DNA from: Hordeum vulgare subsp. vulgare
Lineage: Eukaryota > Streptophyta > Magnoliopsida > Poales > Poaceae
DNA length: 64,000 nucleotides
Assembly (NCBI RefSeq): GCF_904849725.1
Contig: NC_058518.1
Coordinates: 326,142,581 to 326,206,580 of the forward strand
Reading direction: 5' to 3'
The position numbers and the translations under genes are program-made. The notes beneath the pieces are model-generated. The model saw nothing but the letters and a program-made list of their open reading frames with translations. It was not told where the DNA came from and searched no databases. The first letter of the stretch is position 1. Every line of letters begins with the position of its first letter. Of the stretch, positions 55,495-64,000 are shown one piece after another.

Positions 55495-56046
55495 TGTTAG
55501 GGATATTATCTGTTGTGTGACCCGCCCTAGTTGGGCCGGGTCACCAAGTTGGCGATTCAAGCTGGCGACTCAATCTGGGGCCGGGTCACCAAGTTGGCGA
55601 CTCATCCTTTGGCGATTCAAGCTTTGGTATGTAAGCCCAGGAGCGGGACGGCGGTTCAAGATCCTCGTGGAGAATCAATCATTGGGAAGATCTCCAAGTC
55701 TTGGAAATCACGGTGACTTAGAGATAGAAAGAATCACGACTTGCATGATGGTAAGGACTCTTGTAAACCCTAAGGGCTCGACCTGTATATAAATGTGAGT
55801 CCCGGGGAAGGATAGGGGGGTGAGAAATCATCGAGAGCTAGGTCAGGCGAGTTGCACCCTCCTTGTAATCGAAACACCATCAATACAACACAAAGCAGGA
55901 CGTAGGCTTTTACCTCCACGCGAGGGGCCGAACCTGGGTAAATCTCTGTCTCGCTCCCGTTCAACCCCTTTGAGTCGCCACCAAGGTGCGATGGCTCCAA
56001 CACTAAGTCCTTTCACGAGGACATCTGCCGTGACAAAATCACGACA
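55495..56046 (+). repeat. 3' LTR of element H
   Basis: 552 bases, TGTTAGGGATATT to AAATCACGACA. Contains a local duplication of GGGCCGGGTCACCAAGTTGG (two copies between about 55535 and 55600) absent from the 5' LTR. Otherwise very similar to 42859-43364. Confidence 0.9.
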
Positions 56047-56470
56047 TGCTTGGCCTGCCCGGCGGTGGTGAGGGGGAGGCCAGGAGCTCCTCCGGCAAGA
56101 GGGGCTTCGCCGAGACCATCGACCTGAAGCTGAAGCTGGAGCCGGCCGGCGAGGAGGCGCCAGCGACGGAGGACCGAGCCGGCGTGGCCGCTGCAGCTGC
56201 CGCGGCGGCGGAGGAGGAGCACGAGAAGGCGATGGTGGACGCCTGCGTGGGGAAGACGAAGAGGTCGCCGAGCCAGAGCAGCGTCGTCACCATCGCCGCG
56301 CTCCTCGACCCCGCCAAGAAGCCGCACGCGCCCAAGTACGCGGCCGCCGAGAAGCAGCTGGAGATCTTGGCCGTGGCCCACGCCCTCAGGGGGAATGGCG
56401 TGAGCAGCCCCGCCCTCTCCATGCCGACCACTTCCCATGGATGTTGTCGGGTGGACCGTAAGACTTGAGG
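56047..56470 (+). pseudogene. Captured Aux/IAA gene fragment in element F
   Basis: Once the H insertion is removed the sequence reads GAGCTGCTG-CTTGGCCTGCCC, giving ELLLGLPG, the domain I repression (EAR) motif of Aux/IAA proteins (usual ELRLGLPG). It continues into [19 protein letters not shown] and [10 protein letters not shown], typical of grass Aux/IAA proteins. A possible remnant of the degron (VVGWTVR against VVGWPPVR) follows in another frame near 56441-56461. Domains III/IV (PB1) are absent. Aux/IAA proteins repress auxin-response factors and are degraded when auxin is sensed. This copy is a broken fragment of a nuclear gene carried by a transposon. Confidence 0.7.
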
Positions 56471-56870
56471 ATGGTGACGAACGAGACGGGGTGCTGGATC
56501 TGGATCGGGGTGGAGGCGAGGAAGGGGTCTGGATCGGGGAGGAGGCGAGGAAGGGATCTATATCTGGGAGGAGGAGGCGGCAGGACCAGAGAGGAGGCGG
56601 CGAAGGGATGTGTTTTCTCTTTCCCTTTTCGGTAGGAGGGGTGGGTTGAGAGACGTTGCATCCGTGAGATGTGGGGGCTCACATCAGCTAGAATGGGGTG
56701 ATCCGTGGGAAGGGTAGTTGTGTGTTTTGATTTGTGTGAGATATGTGACATTAAAAATAATTTTGAAGTGCTAAAAATATGTGTGTTTGTGAGCAACTAT
56801 CAAAATTATATTGTAAAATGGCACCACTAAAATGTTCACTCAAGGTATATCATATTTCATGGATTATCAC
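56471..56870. other. G-rich then AT-rich part of element F
   Basis: Repeated GGATCTGGATCGGGG and GAGGCGAGGAAGGG motifs to about 56600, then unremarkable sequence. The reading frames here are repeat-driven. Confidence 0.6.
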
Positions 56871-56879
56871 CAACTTGTA

Positions 56880-58650
56880 TTCATTTTGTTTGGATGAAAA
56901 AAACCATTTTTCATTTTCCGAGTTCCCAAAATAAGTTTTCTTGTGAAGGACCTACCATATATTCAATGAAAATTATGCCAAATTAATTTTCTAAAATATT
57001 AGGTCATATTTAATGTCCAATTGACCAAATGGTTGGTTGTGAAAAACTTTGATTCATCTCTCGTGAAAAAGACAATTTTTCGCTGATTCAGTTAGAATCG
57101 TGTCAAATTTAAACTGCAGCTACCTCATAGTTTGCTATTTATTTTTTCCAAAAATGATTTTTAGGTACACAAGTATCTATTTTATCAGAGAAGCACCAAT
57201 ATTTTTCCAAGATTCAACCACTAGCTAGGAACGGTCATACCTGTCGTTTTGACCGCCTTTTGAAATGGCCATGAAAAATTCAAAAAAAATGGAAAACCTT
57301 CACATTGTGTCATTATATGTGATAAAGTTACCAGGTAAAATAATAAACTTGTAATATGGCAATCATTTTAAAAAAGTGTTCTCACAAATGAGCTATCATG
57401 TGTGAAGATTCATGGCTTTCAAACCAAATGATCAATCTTATGACCACATTCATCACACAATTTATTCAAATGATCTAATATTATGCACAAAGGTGCATAT
57501 CGGAATGGCAAACAATGTTGATTAAGGAAGTTTTCATTTTCTTTGGACGGAAAATTCATTTTCCATTTTCCGAGTACCCAAAATGAGTTTTTTTGTGAAG
57601 GATCTACCATATATTTGTTATTATATTGAACCAAATCATTTTTCAAAAATACTAGGACATATTTAATGCACAATTGACAAAATAGTTGAGTGTCAAAATA
57701 TTTTATCCACCTCTCGTGAAAAAGACAAATTTTCGTCGAATCGGCTAGAAGCGGGTCAAATTTCAACTAGAGGTGCCTCATAGTTTTCTCATGATTTTTT
57801 CCTAAAATCATTTTTAGATAAAGAAGTATCTGTTTAATCAGAGATCCAACAAAATTTTGGCAAGATTCAACCCCTAGCTATGAATGGTCATGCCCGGCGT
57901 TTCGACCGCATTTTGAAACGGGCATAACAAATTAAAAAAATCAAAAAAATGCAAAACCTTCGTTTTGTGTCATAATATGTGACCAAGTTACGAGGAAAAA
58001 TAATAAACTTGTAATACGGTGATTATTTAAAAAAAAGTGTTCTCAGAAATGGGCTATCGTGTGTGAAGATTCATGGCTTTCAAGCCAAATGATCAATCTT
58101 ATGGCCACATTCATGGCATAGTTTGTCGAAACGATCTAATATTATGCACAAGGGTGCATATTGGAATGGCAAACAATGTTGATTAAGGAAGTTTTCAGTT
58201 TCCTTGTATGAAAAATTCATTTTCCATTTTTCAAGTACCCGCCCGAAAACCCAAGGTTTCCTCCGCAAGGTTCGTCCACGGAGGGTGAGTCAGGGCCTAA
58301 GATCAGGCCGAAAGGCGTAGTCGATGATGGATTGTTTTGCGAAAGAATCTTTGGACCCATAAAAAGCGGGATTTGCGGTTGTGGCAATTCTCGAGCGAGA
58401 AATGAGTTTTTTTGTGAAGGGCCTACCATATATTTGTTTCAAAATTGTAAAAAATCATTTTTCTAAAATACTAGGCCATATTTAATGCACAATTGACAAA
58501 ATGGTTGGGTGTTAAAATCTTTTATCCACCTCTAGTGAAAAAGACAAATTGCCGCCGATTCTGTAGGAAGCGGGTCAAATTTGAACTGCAGCTGCATTAC
58601 AATTTGCTCTTTATTTTTCCATAAAATTATTTCTAGGTACATAAGTATCT
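56880..58650. repeat. Tandem array of about 660-bp units (three, degenerate) in element F
   Basis: ATTCATTTTCCATTTTCCGAG-like sequence followed by GTGAAGGACCTACCATAT begins near 56895, 57545 and 58205. CATGGCTTTCAA.CCAAATGATCAATC occurs near 57412 and 58072. Units have diverged by many substitutions. The third contains the organellar insertion at 58239-58400. Confidence 0.75.
58239..58400 (+). other. Organellar DNA insertion: LSU rRNA fragment joined to chloroplast rpoC1 fragment
   Basis: Unit 3 of the array is interrupted after AAGTACCC. 58239-58326 reads like plant mitochondrial large-subunit rRNA (GTGAGTCAGGGCCTAAGATC then GGCGTAGTCGATG). 58326-58400 translates to [20 protein letters not shown], the conserved start region of chloroplast RNA polymerase subunit beta' (rpoC1), with one changed residue (A to G). 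The pieces meet at GATG, shared by both. The array resumes at AAATGAGTTTTTTTG. Not a functional gene. Confidence 0.75.
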
Positions 58651-59740
58651 ATTTAATAAGAATTACATGGTGTGGTGGCTTGACGCTGAGGTTTGGACGG
58701 TGGTCGAGGGCCCCAACTCCAGAGCGCGTGAACTTGCATACGAGCCACGTGGTCACCGCGTTACCGTTGCATTGCCATGCATTCTGGGTGGAATGGGCAT
58801 GTCTAGTGGGTTAGACACTCCCTCGATAGGTGTCAAGAAGAAGAATACAATAGAAGAATCTCACGAGGAGACCGAACTAAGCTTAAACATGAATTAGCAG
58901 CCAAGTGTTTGATTAGCGGTGCGGGTAATGCACATAGACAATGGGCCTAAATTTTGGCTGAGGATGATCATCTACTAAGAAGACTCTCTTGCCAAAATAT
59001 TAGCTCAAATGAATGAACCTAGGTGACACTTGCTTTGCAAAGTACCACACTGTGCAGAAATATGGATGTTGAAGCTGGGATCAAATCAATTAATGGATTG
59101 AGCTCAAATTTGGTGTATGATGTTAATTAGGGCATATGAAGGCACTGTAAAAAAATTATAGCATTTGGACATGCCAAAGTGACACTTCCTTTACAATGTG
59201 TCAATCTGGACAGAAAATGGTAATTGAAACTGGGCTCACATAGATGATTGGATTGAGCTAAAATTTGGAGGAGGATGATAATTTGGGCACATAGAAGATG
59301 TGGAAAAAATTCAACTCATCAGGATATTCCTATCTAGTACTTCCTTCACAAAGTTGTTAGCTTAACACAAACTTTGGAAATTTGCTGAGAAAGATTTACT
59401 ACGCAAATGGTTACGAAAGTTTTCATAAGGCAATGATTCGGACAGGAAAGAGTGCCCAAAAAATTTGAGGGTCATCGCAGAAATAGAAATAACACTTCCT
59501 TCACAAAGTGCTATTCTGAACAGAATAGGAAAATGAATATTGCTGAATTATTTTCGAACTATGGAAGGAAGGGTTTTCACATATTTGAGGAATATATGAT
59601 CCAAAGTATCTATGAGAATTTTTCGAGAATTTTTGGAATGACAGAATAGTAGGTTGCTTCACAAACTAGGCACAAAAATAACACATGAACATGACACGTA
59701 GGAAAAAACTGATGATGTGGCACCTAGTCATAGCTATAAC
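58651..59740. other. Right arm of element F, degenerate repeats
   Basis: No gene recognised. From about 58930 a loose repeat with GACACTTCCTTTACAAAGTG-like and GGATTGAGCTCAAATTTGG-like blocks recurs about every 150-200 bases. Confidence 0.55.
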
Positions 59741-59974
59741 CATCTATATTGGTCGTAATTAGCTACAAATTAGGCCGCAAAACAGGGCTATCTGCTTTAC
59801 GACCTTTTCCAGTAAGGAAGTTATGACCTTTTTGATGAAAATGGTCGTTAGTTTTTGAGGTTAGGACCCCTCCGGACAGCTTACGACCAATTGGTCTCTA
59901 ATGGTCGTAGATTTACGACCAATTCTGTGAGTGTCACTAACAGAAGGTCGTTAGTTGACATATTTCTTGTAGTG
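59741..59974. repeat. Right subterminal repeats and terminal inverted repeat of element F
   Basis: Several TACGACC/GGTCGT motifs end in the 32-base terminal repeat finishing CTTGTAGTG at 59974. Confidence 0.85.
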
Positions 59975-59977
59975 GAA

Positions 59978-60427
59978 TGAAACTTAAACTAGTCTTATTT
60001 TATTGCCGCTGGTTTGATCCATCTTAAGCTGGGGTAAGGAGAACTGAAAATTTGGGATTGGTAGAGATAAATCACACCTCTAAACTCTCCAAATTTGATC
60101 CATTTGTTATGGCTGGTCAAGTTAGTCAAGTATACTACTTATCTTAACCATGTAATATTAGGAGAGATATATTGAAATGGTCTGTGGTATTTCGAGTTCC
60201 TCCACGTGGTTATGTTCCTCCAATGGCCAGTAATAGACTTCCGCAAGAACCAACACATGGTGTCTTATTCTATCAAGAGGATGGGTTGGGAGGAACTTTT
60301 ACTATTGATATAGGAGTTGTCTTAGAAAATACGGACTCATTTGCATCGGATGAGGTTACACTCATTTGCGTCAGATGAGGTTACTGATCCAAAATAGTTA
60401 AACATTTGGAGAAGCAATGTACTCCTT
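59978..60427 (+). pseudogene. CACTA transposase DUF4216 domain, C-terminal half, copy 2
   Basis: Continues the frame cut at 40268: MKLKLVLFYCRWFDPS, then RRTENLGLVEINHTSKLS, FDPFVMAGQVSQVYYLS and WSVVFRVPPRGYVPP. These are the core blocks of DUF4216. TAA codons after FDPS and after YYLS break the frame. Upstream TNPD core sequence (DDE-type, Transposase_21) is not in the window. Confidence 0.78.
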
Positions 60428-60566
60428 TACAAGAAGATTAAGAAGAGGATGGGAGGAAGATGATCAAGAGGAAGAAGATGAAGATGAAGATGAAGAGCAA
60501 GAGGACGAACGATATGGCAAAGATGAAGAACTTCAAGCCCCAACTTATGATCCAGTTGATTTTTAA
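60428..60566 (+). pseudogene. Acidic C-terminal tail of CACTA transposase, copy 2
   Basis: Frame with repeated EEDEDEDEEQ, ending KDEELQAPTYDPVDF and TAA at about 60564-60566. Matches copy 1 at 37425-37545. Confidence 0.65.
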
Positions 60567-60847
60567 TGTTGTGTTGGGTTTGTTTTAGTGTTGTATGTTA
60601 GTTTGTGTTATTTTGTATGCTAAAAGCAATCAAACCTTGTATTTTAGTTCTTGTGTTTGATGCAACTCAAACTTGATATAATTTGTATTGAATGTTTCTG
60701 AAAGTTTCTTCGTTTCTTGGAAAATATGTGTTATTTTACATGTAGCCTACACGGTTTTCCTCTCATTCTATTCAGATTTATATTCTAAATCTAGTAGGTT
60801 GCCTCTATAATATATTTGTCTAACATCTGAATTTATCTTTATAGGAT

Positions 60848-62680
60848 ATGACTCGACTTCGTCATGTCCGTGCCATGAGGAGATATGGCAACAATAACTC
60901 GCAAAGAAGAATTTCTGGCAGCAATAACTCTATCAACCTTTTGTCCCAAAAGAGAGATATGAACTCATCTCGCCCTCCATCTGAGAAGCATAGAGGAAGG
61001 CACATGAGAGCTACTGTTGAATTAAGAGTGGCTCCAAGTGGTTGCAAAGTGCGCCTTCAACCTAAGAGTGAAAGGTATCAAAAACGATGTGTTTGCTCGA
61101 CCTTTAACGTATTTCTACACAGTCGTTTCCTGTTTTTCTAAAACTTGTCAATTAATATAGTTATAAAAAACTTGTCAACTAATAACATTTTCTCCATGTA
61201 AGTAATCTAAGTATGTACCCTATCATCCCAAAAACTACAAGTACACTACACACTTGGAGTTCTTCTCAAACGTGAATAGCCAGGAAAAATAGAGGGAAAA
61301 AATGGTGATGGTGCCATCGCTAATACACGCTCGGCTTTGGAGTGGTACGATAACTATGATGAATAGATTGTAGATTTTCACCAGCCGGCAGCCGTAGATC
61401 GTGTGAAGGAAGTTATACATATCATTGTAATGTTGTAAAATCTGAGTTGGAAATGTCTGAACATGTAGAACTTGTTTGACCTGCATGTGGATGATGAGGA
61501 AGACGAGAGTGCGCAAATCAAAATTATACAAGAGGCTAACTAGATTATTAATGCCTATACAAGGAAAAGGTGAAAGACTTGTTGTACCTACTCCGTGTGG
61601 ATGTTGTGAATCTTTACTATGAGAATCAAGGAGAGAAGCTTGATGACTCGATGAATTGTGCAAGAGAACTTGAATATGAGCAATACATCCAACATAGGAT
61701 ACCATGGTGCAAGGTTGTTGCATGACCTAGACTATGTCGTTATTGGACATCAAAGGGATATAAGACCAATAAGGGAAGGCGACGAGAAGCTCGATTGAAA
61801 TCTGAGGATATTTCTCCAAACCGAGGAGGCTCACAACCTTTTGTTGAGATTCAACAATATTTGGTATGTCATGCTTATTTTATGGTTTTCTTCACACTTG
61901 TTTTTCTATTACATCATGACATGAATTTGCTTGAGTTTGTGTGTTCTTGTAGGAAGAGACACTTGGACATGAGAAGGTGACGACCCTGAATACATATACC
62001 GCAATGAAATGTGGAATAAAGAATGTGACTAGCAGCGGCAACAATGGTACAATCATTAGTAATGGTGCAATCATGAGCCTGAAAGCAAAAAACGCCTTGT
62101 ATGTCATTGTTTCTACTGCCCTATTGCTTATAGATTTGAAGATGTTAATTCACTTGCATGTTGTGAACAAACTATAATTTCCATTGTCAGGATGACTATA
62201 CTAAATTGGCTAAAGAGAAGTATCCAGATAGTTGGGAGAGGGAAGAGAGCTGGACGGTGAGCTGCTATATGAAGCATCAGGTGGCATTTCTCATGGTTGC
62301 ATGTCAATAGGTGGTGGGGCTGTTAAGAAAGCAGATATTAAATCAGCAGCTGGAAAAAGGAACTCCAGTGCACCAATTTCTCTCACACTTCGAGAGAAGG
62401 AACAACTCACGCATGTTAATGAAGGAAATGCAGAACTCACGTATGCTAAGGAGATGGTATAGCATAAAGTAGATATGCATCGGCATCTCATAACTGTATG
62501 TATAAATTCATGCCCACATTCTAAAGTATTGGGTCTAAACTTCTCAAGTATCACGTATCAACTCTAGTAACATTTCTTATTCTTTTGCAAGCACTTTTCA
62601 AGGACATAAGGAAAGAATTGCCAGCGCATATACTATATATACTAAGCCATGGAGATGTTTCACAACAAGAAGTAAGTGTA
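60848..62680 (+). pseudogene. TNPA-like second gene of the CACTA element, copy 2
   Basis: Parallel to 37828-39640: MTRLRHVRAMRRYGNNNSQR exon start after an AG acceptor, HVDDEEDESAQIKIIQEAN near 61485, KSEDISPNRGGSQPFVEIQQ at 61795-61857 (then GT donor), ETLGHEKVTTLNTYT near 61957, ELLYEASGGISHGCMSIGGG and KKADIKSAAGKRNS at 62255-62380, LREKEQLTHVNEGNAELTY near 62385-62445, and FKDIRKELPAHIL near 62595. There are several in-frame stops. The family role, if TNPA-like, is binding of subterminal repeats. Confidence 0.55.
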
Positions 62681-62936
62681 ATCTATGACACTAGTGGAAA
62701 ACGGGCCTTTGGCCTAGACCCTTTAGTCCCGGCCTCCCTCTGGGCCGGGACTAAAGGCCCGGCCACGTCGCCCCAAATCGCAATGCCGCCCACGAGGTTT
62801 GGTCCCGGCCCGTAAGGAGCCTTTAGTCCCGGTTTGTGTCTCAAACCGGGACTAAAGGGCTACACGGTGTGCAGCCCGCATGTGCGCCACCTTTAGTCCC
62901 GGTTTGTGTCTCAAACCGGGACTAAAGTCCTCTGCC

Positions 62937-62946
62937 TATATATATT
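62937..62946 (+). promoter_or_regulatory. TATA box of the right CACTA element
   Basis: TATATATATT directly after the last subterminal repeat; same relative position as 5306 and 6721. Confidence 0.6.
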
Positions 62947-63244
62947 GGCCAAAGCCCCCCTCTCCCCTCTTCCTTGCATTTTTCTTGCATGGAAGAGTGT
63001 GGGTGTGTGCTAGCTCTCCATTTTTCTTGGATGCACTAGAGGTGTTTGTTGAAATGTGTGTTCGAGCGATGCCGCTTCAGTTCACGAACACAACTACGAT
63101 ATGAGTTGCCCGAGCCACGCTTAAACCTCTTCCTCTTTATTTCTACTTATTCTAAAAGGTTAGCAACTATATTTCCTCGTTTAGACCATGCGGTACTAAT
63201 TTTTAGGATCGTGATTGTATTTGATATACTGTCGTATAACGCAG

Positions 63245-63276
63245 ATGAGCCATCCATGGATGTACGATGATCGACG
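63245..63276 (+). pseudogene. CACTA transposase start, cut after eleven codons
   Basis: An acceptor-like CGCAG precedes ATG. MSHPWMYDDRR matches the stub at 3576-3608 (MNRQWMYGDRR). TGTTGGAAATATGCCC of the LTR follows at 63277. The remainder may continue beyond the window after the Copia element. Confidence 0.7.
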
Positions 63277-64000
63277 TGTTGGAAATATGCCCTAGAGGCA
63301 ATAATAATTAGTTATTATTATATTTATTTGTTCATGATAATCGTTTATTATCCATGCTATAATTGTATTGATTGGAAACACAATACTTGTGTGGATACAT
63401 AGACAAAACACTGTCCCTAGTAAGCCTCTAGTTGACTAGCTCGTTGATCAAAGATGGTCAAGGTTTCCTGGCCATAGGCAAGTGTTTTTACTTGATAACG
63501 GGATCACATCATTAGGACAATCATGTGATGGACTAGACCCAAACTAATAGACGTAGCATGTTGATCGTGTCATTTTGTTGCTACTGTTTTCTGCGTGTCA
63601 AGTATTTGTTCCTATGACCATGAGATCATATAACTCACTCACACCGGAGGAATGCTTTGTGTGTATGAAACGTCGCAACGTAACTGGGTGACTATAAAGA
63701 TGCTCAACAGGTATCTCCGAAGGTGTTCATTGAGTTAGTATGGATCGAGACTGGGATTTGTCACTTTGTGTGACGGAGAGGTATCTCGGGGCCCACTCGG
63801 TAATACAACATCACACACAAGCCTTGCAAGCATTGTGACTTAGTGTAAGTTGCGGGATCTTGTATTACGGAACGAGTAAAGAGACTTGCCGGTAAACAAG
63901 ATTGAAATAGGTATGCGGATACTGACGATCGAATCTCGGGCAAGTAACATACCGATGGACAAAGGGAATGACATACGGGATTATATGAATCCTTGGCACT
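63277..64000 (+). mobile_element. BARE/Angela-type Copia LTR (5' part, runs off the window)
   Basis: TGTTGGAAATATGCCCTAGA and the sequence to the window end agree closely with the wheat Angela / barley BARE-1 LTR as I remember it (for example GGAATGCTTTGTGTGTATG, CGGATACTGACGATCGAATC). It is a different subfamily from the Copia LTR at 34338-35690. The LTR is about 1.7 kb in this family, so roughly 40% is present. Open frames here are chance. Confidence 0.9.

Larger units (their letters stand above)
42859..56046 (+). mobile_element. Element H: Tat/Retand-type Gypsy retrotransposon nested in F
   Basis: LTRs 42859-43364 and 55495-56046, primer site at 43365, gag, protease, RT, RNase H, a second RNase H, integrase, then a long antisense gene before the 3' LTR. 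A second RNase H and an extra antisense frame are hallmarks of the Tat lineage. Flanks TGTTT (42854-42858) and TGCTT (56047-56051) form a TSD with one transition. Several frameshifts and stops make the pol inactive. Confidence 0.92.
40272..59974. mobile_element. Element F: gene-capturing non-autonomous CACTA transposon
   Basis: Ends are CAATACAAGAAATATG (left, one decayed base) and the reverse complement of CACTACAAGAAATATG (right). The two termini match over about 32 bases with one difference. The 3-bp TSD GAA is at 40269-40271 and 59975-59977, and the host DUF4216 frame continues across it. Subterminal repeats of the TACGACCA/TGGTCGTA type fill both ends. Without H the element is about 6.5 kb. 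I see no transposase; it contains MIS12-like and Aux/IAA-like gene fragments, a three-unit tandem array and an organellar DNA insertion. Confidence 0.9.
62689..63276 (+). mobile_element. CACTA element, 5' end only (interrupted by Copia LTR)
   Basis: Starts CACTAGTGGAAAACGGGCC at 62689, after TGA (presumed TSD base triplet, right copy not in window). Subterminal CCTTTAGTCCCGG/CCGGGACTAAAGG repeats include two close copies of a hairpin-forming motif (62820-62857 and 62890-62927). A TATA box and transposase start follow. Confidence 0.85.

Noticed and set aside
58667..58897. 76-codon frame in the right arm of F
   Set aside because: Some exon-like composition but no recognisable domain, and the sequence around it is degenerate repeat. 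A further captured gene fragment cannot be ruled out, but I cannot support it.

Overview
This window looks like intergenic DNA from a large grass genome of the wheat/barley group (Triticeae). I find no intact host gene. Nearly every base belongs to nested transposable elements: Athila-type and Tat-type Gypsy retrotransposons, BARE/Angela-type Copia elements, and several CACTA (En/Spm) DNA transposons. The Angela/BARE LTR at the right edge and the LTRs opening TGATACGTC are sequences I recognise as Triticeae repeats. Family names are from memory and tentative; boundaries, target-site duplications (TSDs) and domains were read directly.

Left block, 1-34337. A minus-strand Athila-type Gypsy element (A) runs off the left edge. 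Its protease/gag region is split by a CACTA composite (2265-12515). Its 5' LTR is split at 13259-31367 by a second Gypsy element, B (TSD ATGAC). B encodes only gag and protease, and is itself split by D (16777-26913, TSD ATCSC), a full gag-PR-RT-RNaseH-IN element of A's family. A's LTR also holds a solo LTR (31873-33822, TSD GCAAT). So three retrotransposon layers are resolved by their duplications.

Middle, 34338-40271. A truncated minus-strand Copia fragment is followed by decayed CACTA genes: an acidic transposase tail and a TNPA-like second gene. The same set recurs at 59975-62688. In that second copy the transposase DUF4216 domain is cut by element F (40272-59974, TIR CACTACAAGAAA, TSD GAA). 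F carries host-gene fragments that resemble the kinetochore gene MIS12 and an Aux/IAA gene, and has a Tat-type Gypsy element H (42859-56046) inside it. H has plus-strand gag-pol with a second RNase H and an antisense multi-exon gene. F also holds a short insertion that joins organellar LSU rRNA to chloroplast rpoC1 sequence.

Right edge. A CACTA element starts at 62689 and is cut eleven codons into its transposase by an Angela/BARE LTR (63277-64000).

The most unusual feature is in the CACTA composite. Two minus-strand promoter modules (6128-6172 and 6440-6484) match the plant snRNA layout of an upstream sequence element and a TATA box 24 nt apart, the spacing of RNA polymerase III genes. The first faces a 38-bp nearly perfect hairpin followed by T6/T7 tracts, so it could make a short hairpin RNA of about 110 nt.
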